From JAFLCL01 sp039809495 (GTDB taxonomy: Bacteria; Myxococcota_A; Polyangia; Polyangiales; Sandaracinaceae), in NCBI GenBank assembly GCA_039809495.1, contig JBDHVC010000009.1, forward strand, positions 1 to 64,000: a stretch of 64,000 bases of DNA, in the 5' to 3' direction. A program made the translations under genes and the position numbers. Of this stretch, positions 44,956 to 53,420 are shown piece by piece; positions within the stretch are counted from its first letter, which is position 1; every line of letters starts with the position of its first letter. A model generated the notes under the pieces. That model did no database searches and was not told the origin of the DNA. It saw only the letters and a list, made by a program, of their open reading frames with translations.

Positions 44956-45696
44956 TCAGTGGTTCGTGGCGATCCTGCGCGGATCGCCGCCGAGCGCGCG
45001 GTGACGGGCGCGGAGGGACTCGAGCATCGCGTCGTGGCCGGCCGCGAGGATCAGCGTGTCGGCGAGGCGGCCCTGCGCGAGCAGGCGATCGAGCAGGGTG
45101 TCCTGGACGAGCGCGCCGCGCACCGCGCCCTCGCTCGTGGGGGCGGAGTAGCTCACGGCGACCTCGACGCCGCGCGCGCGGAAGCGCTCGAGCGCGTCGG
45201 GATCGGCGAGGTGCGCGGGGCTGCGCACCCCGAGGTCGAGGCTCACGTCGAGGGCGCCCACGGGGTGCGCGAAGAGGTGCTCGATGCACGCCGCGATGGG
45301 CGCGTAGGCGGTGCCCGTCGCGACGAAGGCGAGGTGCCGGCCGCGCGCCTCGTCGAGGGGGAAGCCCGCGCCCATCGGCGCGGAGACGCCGAGCGAGGTG
45401 CCCTCGGGGATCGCGGCGAGGCGCCTCGCGACGTCGCCCCCCTCGGGAGCGTTCATCCGCAGGAGGAAGCGGAGCGTCGCCTCGCTCGCGTGCGGGGCGC
45501 TCCACATCGCGAAGAACCCCTCGTGGACGCGGTCCTCGGCGTCTTGGACGGCGAGGACGACGAATTGCCCCGGCCGCGTGTGGAGCGCCGCGACGGCGGG
45601 CGGCACCGAGACGACGACCTCGAGCTGATCGACGGCGATCTCGCGTCGCGCGACGAGCCGAGCCGTCGCGCGCGTCGAGGGGGGAGAGGCGGTCAC
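44956..45696 (-). CDS. NAD(P)H-flavin/ferredoxin reductase-like protein
   Basis: A 246-residue protein with the ferredoxin-NADP reductase fold: an N-terminal beta-barrel with HTRPGQFVVLAV (flavin-binding region, normally RxYS, here FFAMWSAPH), PLGVSAPMG-like LGVSAPMGAGFPL, and a nucleotide-binding C-terminal half starting HLAFVATGTAYAPIAA (in place of the usual GGTGxxP). The degenerate flavin motif makes it hard to say whether it is active. No redox partner gene is adjacent. The GTG start at 45696 gives the family N-terminus. Confidence 0.72.
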   Translation of the reverse strand: MTASPPSTRATARLVARREIAVDQLEVVVSVPPAVAALHTRPGQFVVLAVQDAEDRVHEGFFAMWSAPHASEATLRFLLRMNAPEGGDVARRLAAIPEGTSLGVSAPMGAGFPLDEARGRHLAFVATGTAYAPIAACIEHLFAHPVGALDVSLDLGVRSPAHLADPDALERFRARGVEVAVSYSAPTSEGAVRGALVQDTLLDRLLAQGRLADTLILAAGHDAMLESLRARHRALGGDPRRIATNH

Positions 45697-45810
45697 GTTC
45701 GAGCTAGCGTGCCCGAAGTCGCTCGCTCGAGCACGAGCGGGGTGCGCGCGGGCGGAAACTTGGTATCGCTCGCGTCCTCCGCCTGACCTCCGCCTCCTCG
45801 AGGTTCGATC

Positions 45811-46710
45811 GTGGCCAAGCCGAAGAAGCTCCCTCCGCCCTCCGAGTCCGTGCAGCGCCCCGCGACGTCGATCGAGACGCCGCAGATCAAGTGGGGCATC
45901 GTCGCCCAGATCGCCGCCGCGGTCGTGGTCGTGTGGGTGCTCGCGTTCCTGCTCGTCCCCTACGTCGGCTACTGGGGCGTCGGCGTGGTCGGCGCGCTCA
46001 CGCTCGTGCTCGTCGGCTTCGGCGTGTACGTGTGGAACCTGACCCGCAAGCAGGGCGCGCTCGCGGAGATCCTGAAGCAGGCGACGACCGACGAGGCGGG
46101 CCGCAAGGCGGCGATCGAGAAGCTCGCCGCGGCCAAGGGCGACGACGCGATGAACGCGATGGCGCGCGCGCAGCTCGTGGCGAAGGACGATCCGAAGGAG
46201 GCGATCGCGATCCTCGAGGGCATCGCCATCCACAAGGCCGACGTCCTCATCCAGGACGACATCCGGGCGAACCTCGGCTACCTCTACCTCGCGACGAACC
46301 GCGTGAAGGACGCGCGCGCGGTGGCCGACCAGATCGCCTACGAGAAGGGGCCGACGACCAAGCAGAAGGCGATGTACGCCGCGGTCGTCGCGGAGGCCAA
46401 GTCGCGGACCGGCGACGCGATCGACGCCAAGCGCGTCCTCGAGAGCGTGAATTTCGACGATCCCGAGGTGGCGGAGCTGCTCCCGATGGTCCACCGCGCG
46501 CAGGTCTACACCTTCGTCGCGACGAAGAACCGCGGCCTCGCGCGCCAGGCGATGCAGGCGCTCGTGCTCGCCGATCCGAACCTCCTCGCGCCCTTCCTCG
46601 TCCAGCGGGCGACCAAGCCCGTCGAGATCGAGCTGCAGAAGATGGCGCGCGAGATCCTCTCCGCCGCGAACTTCCAGACCAAGCCGAAGACGAAGATGAT
46701 CCGCGGCTGA
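45811..46710 (+). CDS. Membrane protein with TPR-like domain
   Basis: A 299-residue protein with a Pro-rich cytosolic N-terminus, two adjacent membrane helices (about 30-52 and 54-76) and a helical C-terminal domain of about 220 residues with TPR-like pairs (LGYLYLATNRVKDARAVADQ, KNRGLARQAMQALVLADPN). I do not recognise a named family. A GAGG site precedes the GTG start at 45811. It is divergent from the reductase-like gene and ends in a TGACGGCGCG repeat. A scaffold role is possible but unproven. Confidence 0.7.
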   Translation: MAKPKKLPPPSESVQRPATSIETPQIKWGIVAQIAAAVVVVWVLAFLLVPYVGYWGVGVVGALTLVLVGFGVYVWNLTRKQGALAEILKQATTDEAGRKAAIEKLAAAKGDDAMNAMARAQLVAKDDPKEAIAILEGIAIHKADVLIQDDIRANLGYLYLATNRVKDARAVADQIAYEKGPTTKQKAMYAAVVAEAKSRTGDAIDAKRVLESVNFDDPEVAELLPMVHRAQVYTFVATKNRGLARQAMQALVLADPNLLAPFLVQRATKPVEIELQKMAREILSAANFQTKPKTKMIRG

Positions 46711-46739
46711 CGGCGCGCCTCGCCCGGTGCGATCGGGCG
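46708..46739 (+). repeat. TGACGGCGCGCCTCG repeat copy with hairpin
   Basis: The stop of the TPR membrane protein is the first three bases of the repeat; the following CGCCCG (46721-46726) and CGGGCG (46734-46739) form a short stem. Confidence 0.55.
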
Positions 46740-46828
46740 CGCTCGGGCGCGCTCACCATCCTCGCGCGCGCCTGCTACACCGCGCTCGCCCCCAGCCATC
46801 GTCTCGCTGCGGGCGAGAGGAGTCGATC

Positions 46829-48862
46829 GTGTCCCGAGAGCCCAACGTCCCCAAGAAGACCGTCTTCGAATTGCTCAAGGCGCGCGGCGCCCTGCCGAAC
46901 AACACGGTGGCCGCGCACCTGCTCGTCCCGGGCGCGCGCCCGCGCACGGTCGATCTCCACACGCCCGTCCCCGAGGACAGCCAGCTCGAGGCGCTCCCCG
47001 CCTCGCACCCGGACGCGCTCGCCGTGATCCGCCACAGCTCGGCGCACGTGATGGCCGACGCCGTGCAGCGGCTCTTCCCGGGCACCAAGGTCGCGTTCGG
47101 CCCAGCGACCGAGAACGGCTTCTACTACGACTACGACAAGCCCGGCGGCCCCTTCACCGACGACGATCTGCGCCTCATCGAGAAGACGATGGCCGAGATC
47201 ATCGCGCAGGATCTCCCCTTCCGCCGCGAGGTCGTCACGCCCGATCAGGCGCGCGAGATCCTCGGCCGCACCAACGAGACCTACAAGCTCGAGCACCTCG
47301 AGCGCCTGGTCGCGGCGGGGGAGGAGATCTCCCTCTACCGCCACGGCGAGTGGACCGATCTCTGCGAGGGCCCGCACGTGCCCTCGACGCGCTACCTCAA
47401 GGCGTTCCGGCTCACGATGGTCGCGGGCGCCTACTGGCGCGGTGTCGAGACGAACCCGATGCTCCAGCGCATCTACGGGACGGCCTTCGCGGACAAGAAG
47501 GCGCTCGACGCCTACCTCGCGCAGCTCGAGGAGGCGAAGAAGCGCGACCACCGCAAGCTCGGCAAGGAGCTCGAGCTCTTTACCTTCCACCCGTGGGCGC
47601 CCGCGTCGCCCTTCTTCCTGCCGCGCGGCGCGAGCGTCTACAACGCGCTCGTCGAGTACGTCCGCAGGCTCTACCAGCGCTTCGGCTACCTCGAGGTGAT
47701 CACGCCGCAGATCTTCGATCGCGAGCTCTTCCTCACCTCGGGCCACCTCCCGACCTACGCGGAGAACATGTTCATGGCGGCCTCGAAGGAGAACGTCGAG
47801 GACGTGTGCGCGGCGCTCGCGAAGGCCGAGGACGCGGGCCAGCGGCTCGACGCGGCCGCGCTCGAGAGGGCGCTCGTCGAGGGGATCCGCTTCGGCGTGA
47901 AGCCGATGAACTGCCCCGCCCACGCGCTGATGTTCGCCTCGAGCCGGCGGAGCTACCGCGAGCTGCCGATGCGCCTCGCGGACTTCGGGCGCCTGCACCG
48001 CTTCGAGCGGAGCGGCGTCACGCAGGGGCTCACGCGCGTGCGCACCTTCTGCCAGGACGACGCCCACATCTTCTGCGCGCTCGACGACGTCCAGCGCGAG
48101 ATCGAGTCCTTCGTCGATCTCGTCTACGCCGTCTACCGCGACTTCGCGTTCGAGGAGGTGCGCGTCGTCGTCGCCACGCGCCCGGACGAGCGCATCGGCT
48201 CGGACGAGGTCTGGGACAAGGCGGAGGAGGCGCTCGTCCAGGGCGTCGACGCGAAGGGGCTCGCCTACGACATCGCCCCCGGCGAGGGCGCGTTCTACGG
48301 CCCGAAGATCGAGTTCCACCTGAAGGACGCCATCGGCCGGAGCTGGCAGCTCGGCACGATGCAGGCCGACTTCAACATGGCCGAGCGCTTCGATCTCAGC
48401 TACGTCGGCGACGACAACACGCAGCACCGCCCGGTGGTCCTGCACCGCGCGATCCTCGGCTCGATCGAGCGCTTCTACGGCGTGCTCGTCGAGCACGTCG
48501 CGGGGAGCTTCCCGACCTGGCTCGCGCCCGAGCAGATCACCCTCCTCACCGTGAGCGAGCGCTTCGACGCGCACGCGAGGGAGGTGCTCGAGCGGCTCAC
48601 GGCCGCGGGCGTCCGCGCCACGGCCGATCTCTCCGGCGACAAGCTCGGCGCGAAGATCCGCGCGGCGCGCAACCTCCGCATCCCCTACCGCGCGGTCCTC
48701 GGCGAGAAGGAGGTCGAGGCGGGGACGCTCTCCGTCACGCAGCGCGACGGCAACGTGGAGCTGGGCGCGCTCTCGATCGACGACGTGATCGCGCGCATCC
48801 AGGCCGAGTCCCTCCCGCCGAGCCTGCGCTCGGGCCGAGCCGACGAGCCGAGCCGACGATGA
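46829..48862 (+). CDS. thrS: Threonyl-tRNA synthetase
   Basis: A 677-residue class II synthetase that charges tRNA-Thr. In order: a TGS domain (about 5-65), the editing domain with HSSAHVMADAVQ, catalytic motifs around LPRGASVYNALVEYVRR, the zinc cysteine C362 in KPMNCPAH, AHIFC and VLHRAILGSIERF (zinc histidines), and the C-terminal anticodon domain. A segment of about 30 residues (KENVEDVCAALAKAEDAG onward) is inserted just before the zinc cysteine, compared with E. coli ThrRS. The GTG start at 46829 follows GAGAGGAG. Its stop overlaps the next start (ATGA). Confidence 0.96.
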   Translation: MSREPNVPKKTVFELLKARGALPNNTVAAHLLVPGARPRTVDLHTPVPEDSQLEALPASHPDALAVIRHSSAHVMADAVQRLFPGTKVAFGPATENGFYYDYDKPGGPFTDDDLRLIEKTMAEIIAQDLPFRREVVTPDQAREILGRTNETYKLEHLERLVAAGEEISLYRHGEWTDLCEGPHVPSTRYLKAFRLTMVAGAYWRGVETNPMLQRIYGTAFADKKALDAYLAQLEEAKKRDHRKLGKELELFTFHPWAPASPFFLPRGASVYNALVEYVRRLYQRFGYLEVITPQIFDRELFLTSGHLPTYAENMFMAASKENVEDVCAALAKAEDAGQRLDAAALERALVEGIRFGVKPMNCPAHALMFASSRRSYRELPMRLADFGRLHRFERSGVTQGLTRVRTFCQDDAHIFCALDDVQREIESFVDLVYAVYRDFAFEEVRVVVATRPDERIGSDEVWDKAEEALVQGVDAKGLAYDIAPGEGAFYGPKIEFHLKDAIGRSWQLGTMQADFNMAERFDLSYVGDDNTQHRPVVLHRAILGSIERFYGVLVEHVAGSFPTWLAPEQITLLTVSERFDAHAREVLERLTAAGVRATADLSGDKLGAKIRAARNLRIPYRAVLGEKEVEAGTLSVTQRDGNVELGALSIDDVIARIQAESLPPSLRSGRADEPSRR

Positions 48863-49602
48863 GCCTCGCCCGCGCCTCCTCGAGCCCGCCCGGCCGCCAC
48901 CTCGCGAAGGTGAGGGCGAGCGTCGAGGAGGCGCTCGAGGGGCTGAGGGACGGCGCGCGCGTGATGGTCGGCGGGTTCGGGCTCTCGGGCAACGCCGAGG
49001 CGCTCATCGAGGGCGTGCTCGAGCGGGGCGTCCGCGAGCTGACGCTCATCACGAACAACGCGGGCACCCCAGGCCGCGGGATCTTCCGCTGGTTCGAGGC
49101 GGGGATCGTGCGCCGCTTCGTCGGCTGCTACGTCGGCCCGAACGCGCTCGTGGCCCGCGCGATCGAGGCGCGCACGATCGAGGTCGAGCTCGTGCCGCAG
49201 GGCACCTTCGCCGAGCGGATCCGCGCCGCGGGCGCGGGGATCGCCGGCTTCTACACGCGGACGGGCGTCGGGACCGCGATCGCGAGCGGGAAGGAGACGC
49301 GCGTCTTTCGCGGCGAGACGTACCTGCTCGAGGAGGCGCTCTTCGCGGACATGGCGCTCGTCCGCGCGCGCCGCGCCGATCGCTTCGGCAACCTCCGCTT
49401 CCACCGCACCGCGCGCAATTTCTCGCCGCTCATGTGCATGGCGGCGGCGACGAGCGTCGTCGAGGTGGACGAGCTCGTGCCCGAGGGCGACATCGATCCG
49501 GACGACGTCCACCTCCCAGGCGCCTTCGTGCACCGCCTGCTCGAGGTGCGCGAGCACGAGGATCCGCTCGAGCGCCTGGCGCCCGAGCCGGATCGGGGCT
49601 GA
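48859..49602 (+). CDS. 3-oxoacid/acyl CoA-transferase subunit A
   Basis: A 247-residue alpha subunit of a family I CoA-transferase (like ScoA/AtoD). VMVGGFGLSGNAEALIEG is the N-terminal glycine-rich motif; LTLITNNAG, VPQGTFAERIRAAGAGI and FYTRTGVGT follow. Together with the next gene it should move CoA between succinyl-CoA or acetyl-CoA and a keto or short acid. The ATG overlaps the thrS stop by four bases, an unusual neighbour for this enzyme; translation is therefore likely coupled. The exact acid is not predictable. Confidence 0.92.
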   Translation: MSLARASSSPPGRHLAKVRASVEEALEGLRDGARVMVGGFGLSGNAEALIEGVLERGVRELTLITNNAGTPGRGIFRWFEAGIVRRFVGCYVGPNALVARAIEARTIEVELVPQGTFAERIRAAGAGIAGFYTRTGVGTAIASGKETRVFRGETYLLEEALFADMALVRARRADRFGNLRFHRTARNFSPLMCMAAATSVVEVDELVPEGDIDPDDVHLPGAFVHRLLEVREHEDPLERLAPEPDRG

Positions 49603-49617
49603 TCGAGGGGCGCGAGC

Positions 49618-50289
49618 GTGGCCTGGACGCGAGACGAGATGGCGGAACGCGCCGCGCGCGAGCTCCCCGCGGGCTCGATCGTGACCCTGGGCATCGGCCT
49701 CCCGACGCGGATCGCCGAGCGCGTCCCGAGGGACGCGGGGATCTGGCTCCACACCGAGAACGGCCTGCTCGGCGTGGGGCCCTACGCGCGCGCGCCCGGC
49801 GAGCTCGACAGCCAGGTCATCAACGCGGGCAAGGAGCCCGTGACGATCGTGAAGGGCGGCTCGATCTTCGACTCCGCGCTCTCGTTCGCGATGATCCGCG
49901 GCGGCCACGTCGACGTCGCCGTCCTCGGCGCGATGCAGGTCGCCGAGAGCGGCGATCTCGCGAACTGGGCGATCCCGGGCGAGCGGGTGATGGGCATCGG
50001 CGGGGCGATGGATCTCGCGGCCGGCGCGCGGCGCGTGATCGCGCTGACCACGCACCGGACCCGGCGCGGCGAGCCCAAGCTCGTCACGCGCTGCACCTAT
50101 CCGCTGACGGCGAGGGCGTGCGTCGCCCGCGTCATCACCGATCTGGGCGTCCTCGACGTGACGGATCGGGGCTTCTCGCTCGTCGAGCTCGCGAGGGGCG
50201 TCTCGCTCGAGGCGATCGTGGCCGCGACGGGCGCGTCGCTCGACGTGGGCGACGCGCCGTCGCTCGATCCTGGGCGAGACGACGCTTGA
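49618..50289 (+). CDS. 3-oxoacid/acyl CoA-transferase subunit B
   Basis: A 223-residue beta subunit. The catalytic glutamate lies in TENGLLGVGP; IVTLGIGLPTRIA is the N-terminal motif, and MGIGGAMDLAAGARRVI and LDVTDRGFSLVELA are typical. It starts with GTG 15 bases after subunit A and completes the enzyme. The stop codon overlaps the -35 box of the next promoter. Confidence 0.93.
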   Translation: MAWTRDEMAERAARELPAGSIVTLGIGLPTRIAERVPRDAGIWLHTENGLLGVGPYARAPGELDSQVINAGKEPVTIVKGGSIFDSALSFAMIRGGHVDVAVLGAMQVAESGDLANWAIPGERVMGIGGAMDLAAGARRVIALTTHRTRRGEPKLVTRCTYPLTARACVARVITDLGVLDVTDRGFSLVELARGVSLEAIVAATGASLDVGDAPSLDPGRDDA

Positions 50290-50315
50290 CCGCTCCGGCC
50301 GCGCGGCCCCATCTT
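50286..50315 (+). promoter_or_regulatory. Leaderless promoter of the M16 peptidase pair
   Basis: TTGACC (50286-50291), 18 bases, CATCTT (50310-50315), seven bases, ATG at 50323. The -35 box overlaps the stop codon of the CoA-transferase subunit B gene. Confidence 0.5.
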
Positions 50316-50322
50316 CCGCACG

Positions 50323-51651
50323 ATGAAGCGTTCTTCGGGCCCGCGCTACGAGGGTCGGCAGCCGTTCGGAGAGCGCCTCTCGATCGAGCGGTTCCGGCTC
50401 GAGAACGGGCTCGAGCTCCTCGTGCTCCCCGATCCGAGCGCGGCGATCGTCTCCTACCACACGTGGTTTCGCGTCGGCTCGCGGGACGAGGAGGCGGGCG
50501 AGACGGGCGCGGCGCACCTGCTCGAGCACCTCATGTTCATCGCGACCGAGCGCTACCCCGAGGGCGAATTCGATCGCCTCGTCGAGCGCGCGGGGGGCGA
50601 GAGCAACGCCGCGACGTGGGCGGACTGGACCTACTACTACGAGAACCTCCCGGCCTCCGCGCTCCCGCTCGCGATCGAGCTCGAGTCCGAGCGGATGCAC
50701 GCGCTCCGCCTCGTCCGGGAGCGCGTCGCGAGCGAGATCGAGGTCGTCCTGAGCGAGCGCCGCGATCGGGTCGAGGACGACGTCGAGGGCGCCGCGACGG
50801 AGGCCCTCTACGCCCTGGCGTTCGGGCCGCGTCACCCCTACGGCTGGCCGACGATCGGCTGGAAGCGCGACATCCGGCGCTTCGACGCGGCGCGCTGCGA
50901 GCGCTTCTACCGGCGCCACTACGCGCCCGATCGCGCGAGCGTCGTCGTCGCGGGCGACGTGGACCCGAAGCGCGTCGCGGCACGGGTCGCGCGCGCCTAC
51001 GGGGCGATCCCCGCCTCGAGGACCGCGCGCGCGCCGTTTCGCGCGCCGCGCGCGCTCCGCACGATCGAGCGCACGCTCACGCTGCGGACCTCGGCGCAGA
51101 GGCTCGGTCTCGGCTTTCGCGCTCCCCGCTTCGCCGATCCGGACTACGCGATCGCCGTGATCCTCTCGAGCGTCTTGACGGGCGGTCGGAGCGCGCGGCT
51201 CCACCGCGAGCTCGTGCGCGACGCGGAGCTGGCGGTCGACGTGCGCGCCTCCACCACCCCGTTCGAGCACCAGGGCCTCTTCGAGCTCTGGGTCTCGGCG
51301 CGCGAGGGGGTCTCGATGACGCGCCTGCGCCCGCGGGTGGAGCGCGCGATCCGGCGGCTCCAGCGCGAGCTCGTGCCCGAGGCGGAGCTCGACAAGGTGA
51401 AGAACCGCCTCGAGCTCGGCTTCCTCGAGGGGATCGAGACGATCCCCGGCAAGGCGGAGCAGATCGGCTTCGGGCGCCTCGTCGCCGGGGATCCCGCGCA
51501 CGCGTTCGAGCGCCTCGAGGCCTACCGCCGCGCGCGCCCCGAGGATCTGCGCCGCGTCGCGCGCGCGATCTTCGGCGCGGCGCACGTCGCGATCCACGTC
51601 GAGCCGCGCGCCGAGGCCGCGACCCGCCTCGCGGCCCGGAGCGCGACGTGA
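50323..51651 (+). CDS. M16-family zinc peptidase, active subunit
   Basis: A 442-residue M16B peptidase without a signal peptide. The inverted zinc motif H65-x2-E68-H69 (AAHLLEHLMF) is intact, and the third ligand is probably E145 in LSERRDR, 76 residues further, the normal spacing. The C-terminal M16 repeat is present (LRLVRERVASEIEVV before it, GYTSARL-type region as GGRSARLHREL). Such enzymes degrade peptides, often in a heterodimer with an inactive partner, which the next gene appears to encode with a four-base overlap. Confidence 0.92.
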   Translation: MKRSSGPRYEGRQPFGERLSIERFRLENGLELLVLPDPSAAIVSYHTWFRVGSRDEEAGETGAAHLLEHLMFIATERYPEGEFDRLVERAGGESNAATWADWTYYYENLPASALPLAIELESERMHALRLVRERVASEIEVVLSERRDRVEDDVEGAATEALYALAFGPRHPYGWPTIGWKRDIRRFDAARCERFYRRHYAPDRASVVVAGDVDPKRVAARVARAYGAIPASRTARAPFRAPRALRTIERTLTLRTSAQRLGLGFRAPRFADPDYAIAVILSSVLTGGRSARLHRELVRDAELAVDVRASTTPFEHQGLFELWVSAREGVSMTRLRPRVERAIRRLQRELVPEAELDKVKNRLELGFLEGIETIPGKAEQIGFGRLVAGDPAHAFERLEAYRRARPEDLRRVARAIFGAAHVAIHVEPRAEAATRLAARSAT

Positions 51652-53069
51652 GCCGCGAGGAGCGCGGGCTCTCGAGGCCGTTTCGAGCGCGGACCGCGCG
51701 GGGGATCGACCTCCACGTCGAGACGGACGCGACGCTCCCGCTGGTCGACGTCAGCCTCCTCCTGCGCGGGGGCGCGGCGCAGGATCCGGAAGGGAAGGAG
51801 GGCGTCGCGCGGCTCCACGCGCGGCTGCTGCGCCGCGGGACGCGGCGGTTCTCTCCCTCTCGCGCGCGATCGCTTCCCGCGGCGAGCGCCGACGAGCTCG
51901 ACGAGGCCATCGAGAGCCTCGGGGGCACCCTCTCGATCGACGTCACGCCGAGCGCCGTCCGCGTGGGCGGGACGGTGATCCGCCGCAACCTCGAGCCCTT
52001 CGTCGCGCTCTTGGCCTCGCTCCTCGCGGCGCCGGCGCTCCGGCGCGCGGACCTCGCCTACGTGAAGCGCGAGGCCGACGCGCAGCTCGCCGCGCTCGCC
52101 GACGAGGACCGCTGGCTCGCCTCGCGGGCGCTGCGGCACACGCTCTTCGGGGCGCACCCCTATGGCCGATCGATGATCGGGACCCGCGCGTCCATCGCGG
52201 CGATCCGCCACGCCGACGTCCTCGCGCACCACGAGGCGCTCGTCCGATCGGACGGCCTCGTCGTCGGGATGGCCGGCGACGTCTCGCCGGATCTCGCGCA
52301 GGCGCTCGTCGCTCGCTACCTCCACGCCCTCCCGCGCGGGCCGGGAGAGGACCGGCCGATCGCGGACGCGCCTCGTCTCCGCGGCCTCCACGTCGTCCTC
52401 GTCGACAAGCCCGACCGCGCGCAGGCCCAGCTCCTCATCGGGGCGCGCGGCGTCCGCCTCGGCGAGCCGGCGTTCTACCCGATGGTGGTCGCGAACACCG
52501 TGTTCGGGGGGACGTTCAGCGCGCGCCTCGTCAAGGCGGTGCGGAGCGAGCGGGGCTACAGCTACACGGCGACGAGCCGGCTCCACGCCGACCGCGCCCG
52601 CGACGCGTGGATCGCGTACACCCACCCCTCGATCGATCAGCTGCGCGACTGCCTCGCGCTCGAGCTCGAGCTCGTCCGCGACTTCGTGTCGGGGGGCGTC
52701 CGAGCGCGCGAGGTGGCGTTCGCGAAGTCGTACCTCGAGGGCTCGCACGCGTTCGAGCGCGACACGGCGAGCAAGCGCCTCGAGCCCCACCTCGAGGCGA
52801 GCCTCTTTTCGATCGGCGAGCGCTTCTTCACGCGCCCCCTCGAGCACGTCCGCGCCGTCGACGCGGCGTCGGCCTCGCGCGCGGTGCGGCGTGTCCTCGG
52901 CGGGCGCGACGGGCGCGCGGACGATCTGGTGGTCGCCGTCCTCGCGCCGCGCAAGCTCGAGCGATCGCTCGCGAGCCTCCCTGGGATCACGTCGTTCCGC
53001 ACGATACCCCACCTCGCGGCGCTCTCCCTCGGCTCCGACGCTCGCGCTCGGGGCGCGTCACTCGAATGA
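51648..53069 (+). CDS. M16-family peptidase-like protein, inactive partner
   Basis: A 473-residue M16 homologue. Where the active subunit has HxxEH this one has GVARLHARLLRRG, so the zinc site is lost, while the substrate-binding region is kept (NTVFGGTFSARLVKAVRSE, RGYSYTATSRL). This fits the non-catalytic subunit of an M16B heterodimer. The GTG start at 51648 overlaps the active subunit's stop (GTGA), so equal synthesis is likely. No signal peptide is seen, so the pair probably works in the cytosol unless exported by another route. Confidence 0.88.
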   Translation: MSREERGLSRPFRARTARGIDLHVETDATLPLVDVSLLLRGGAAQDPEGKEGVARLHARLLRRGTRRFSPSRARSLPAASADELDEAIESLGGTLSIDVTPSAVRVGGTVIRRNLEPFVALLASLLAAPALRRADLAYVKREADAQLAALADEDRWLASRALRHTLFGAHPYGRSMIGTRASIAAIRHADVLAHHEALVRSDGLVVGMAGDVSPDLAQALVARYLHALPRGPGEDRPIADAPRLRGLHVVLVDKPDRAQAQLLIGARGVRLGEPAFYPMVVANTVFGGTFSARLVKAVRSERGYSYTATSRLHADRARDAWIAYTHPSIDQLRDCLALELELVRDFVSGGVRAREVAFAKSYLEGSHAFERDTASKRLEPHLEASLFSIGERFFTRPLEHVRAVDAASASRAVRRVLGGRDGRADDLVVAVLAPRKLERSLASLPGITSFRTIPHLAALSLGSDARARGASLE

Positions 53070-53109
53070 CGATCCGCGCGCTCTCCCGCGAATTGCGCGC
53101 GGTTTCGCG

Positions 53110-53125
53110 TGGCACATGCGTTGCT
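53110..53125 (+). promoter_or_regulatory. Candidate sigma-54 promoter
   Basis: TGGCACatgcgTTGCT matches the -24/-12 consensus TGGCACG-N4-TTGCW at all but one base, and GG to GC spacing is exactly 10. Transcription would start near 53136 and give a leader of about 285 bases. An enhancer-binding protein would be needed; none is adjacent. Confidence 0.55.
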
Positions 53126-53228
53126 GAACCGCGAAAGCGGCTCGATCCACGCGCGAGCATCGTGCGCGTGGTGACGTCGCCCCCGGTTCTTGGCTCGCTT
53201 GCCGCTTCGTGTGTCCGCACGAGGCGGG

Positions 53229-53260
53229 GTTGACAGCGCTCGGTTCGTGCGGCCTACTCG
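53229..53260 (+). promoter_or_regulatory. Candidate housekeeping promoter
   Basis: TTGACA (53229-53234) with CCTACT at 17 bases or TACTCG at 19 bases as the -10 box. It would give a leader of about 155 bases before the outer-membrane protein gene. Confidence 0.45.
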
Positions 53261-53420
53261 CCGCCCTTCGCGACGATCGATCGCGAGGTCGTCGTGCGCC
53301 GCGCGGACGACGGGATCCTCGGTGCCCCCTACATCGAGGCGCGCTCTCTCAACCGCTCATCCTTCTGGATTCTTCCGCTCCTTCGGCTCGGACACGCCGA
53401 CCCGCCCTCCTGGAGAGCCC

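Larger units (their letters stand above)
53070..53420 (+). other. Long upstream region of the outer-membrane/metalloprotease locus
   Basis: 350 bases without a convincing gene. It contains a partial hairpin TTTCGCG/CGCGAAA (53103-53109 and 53130-53136), the sigma-54-like site at 53110 and a TTGACA box at 53229. A TGGAGAG ribosome site at the right end serves the GTG at 53421. Confidence 0.5.
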
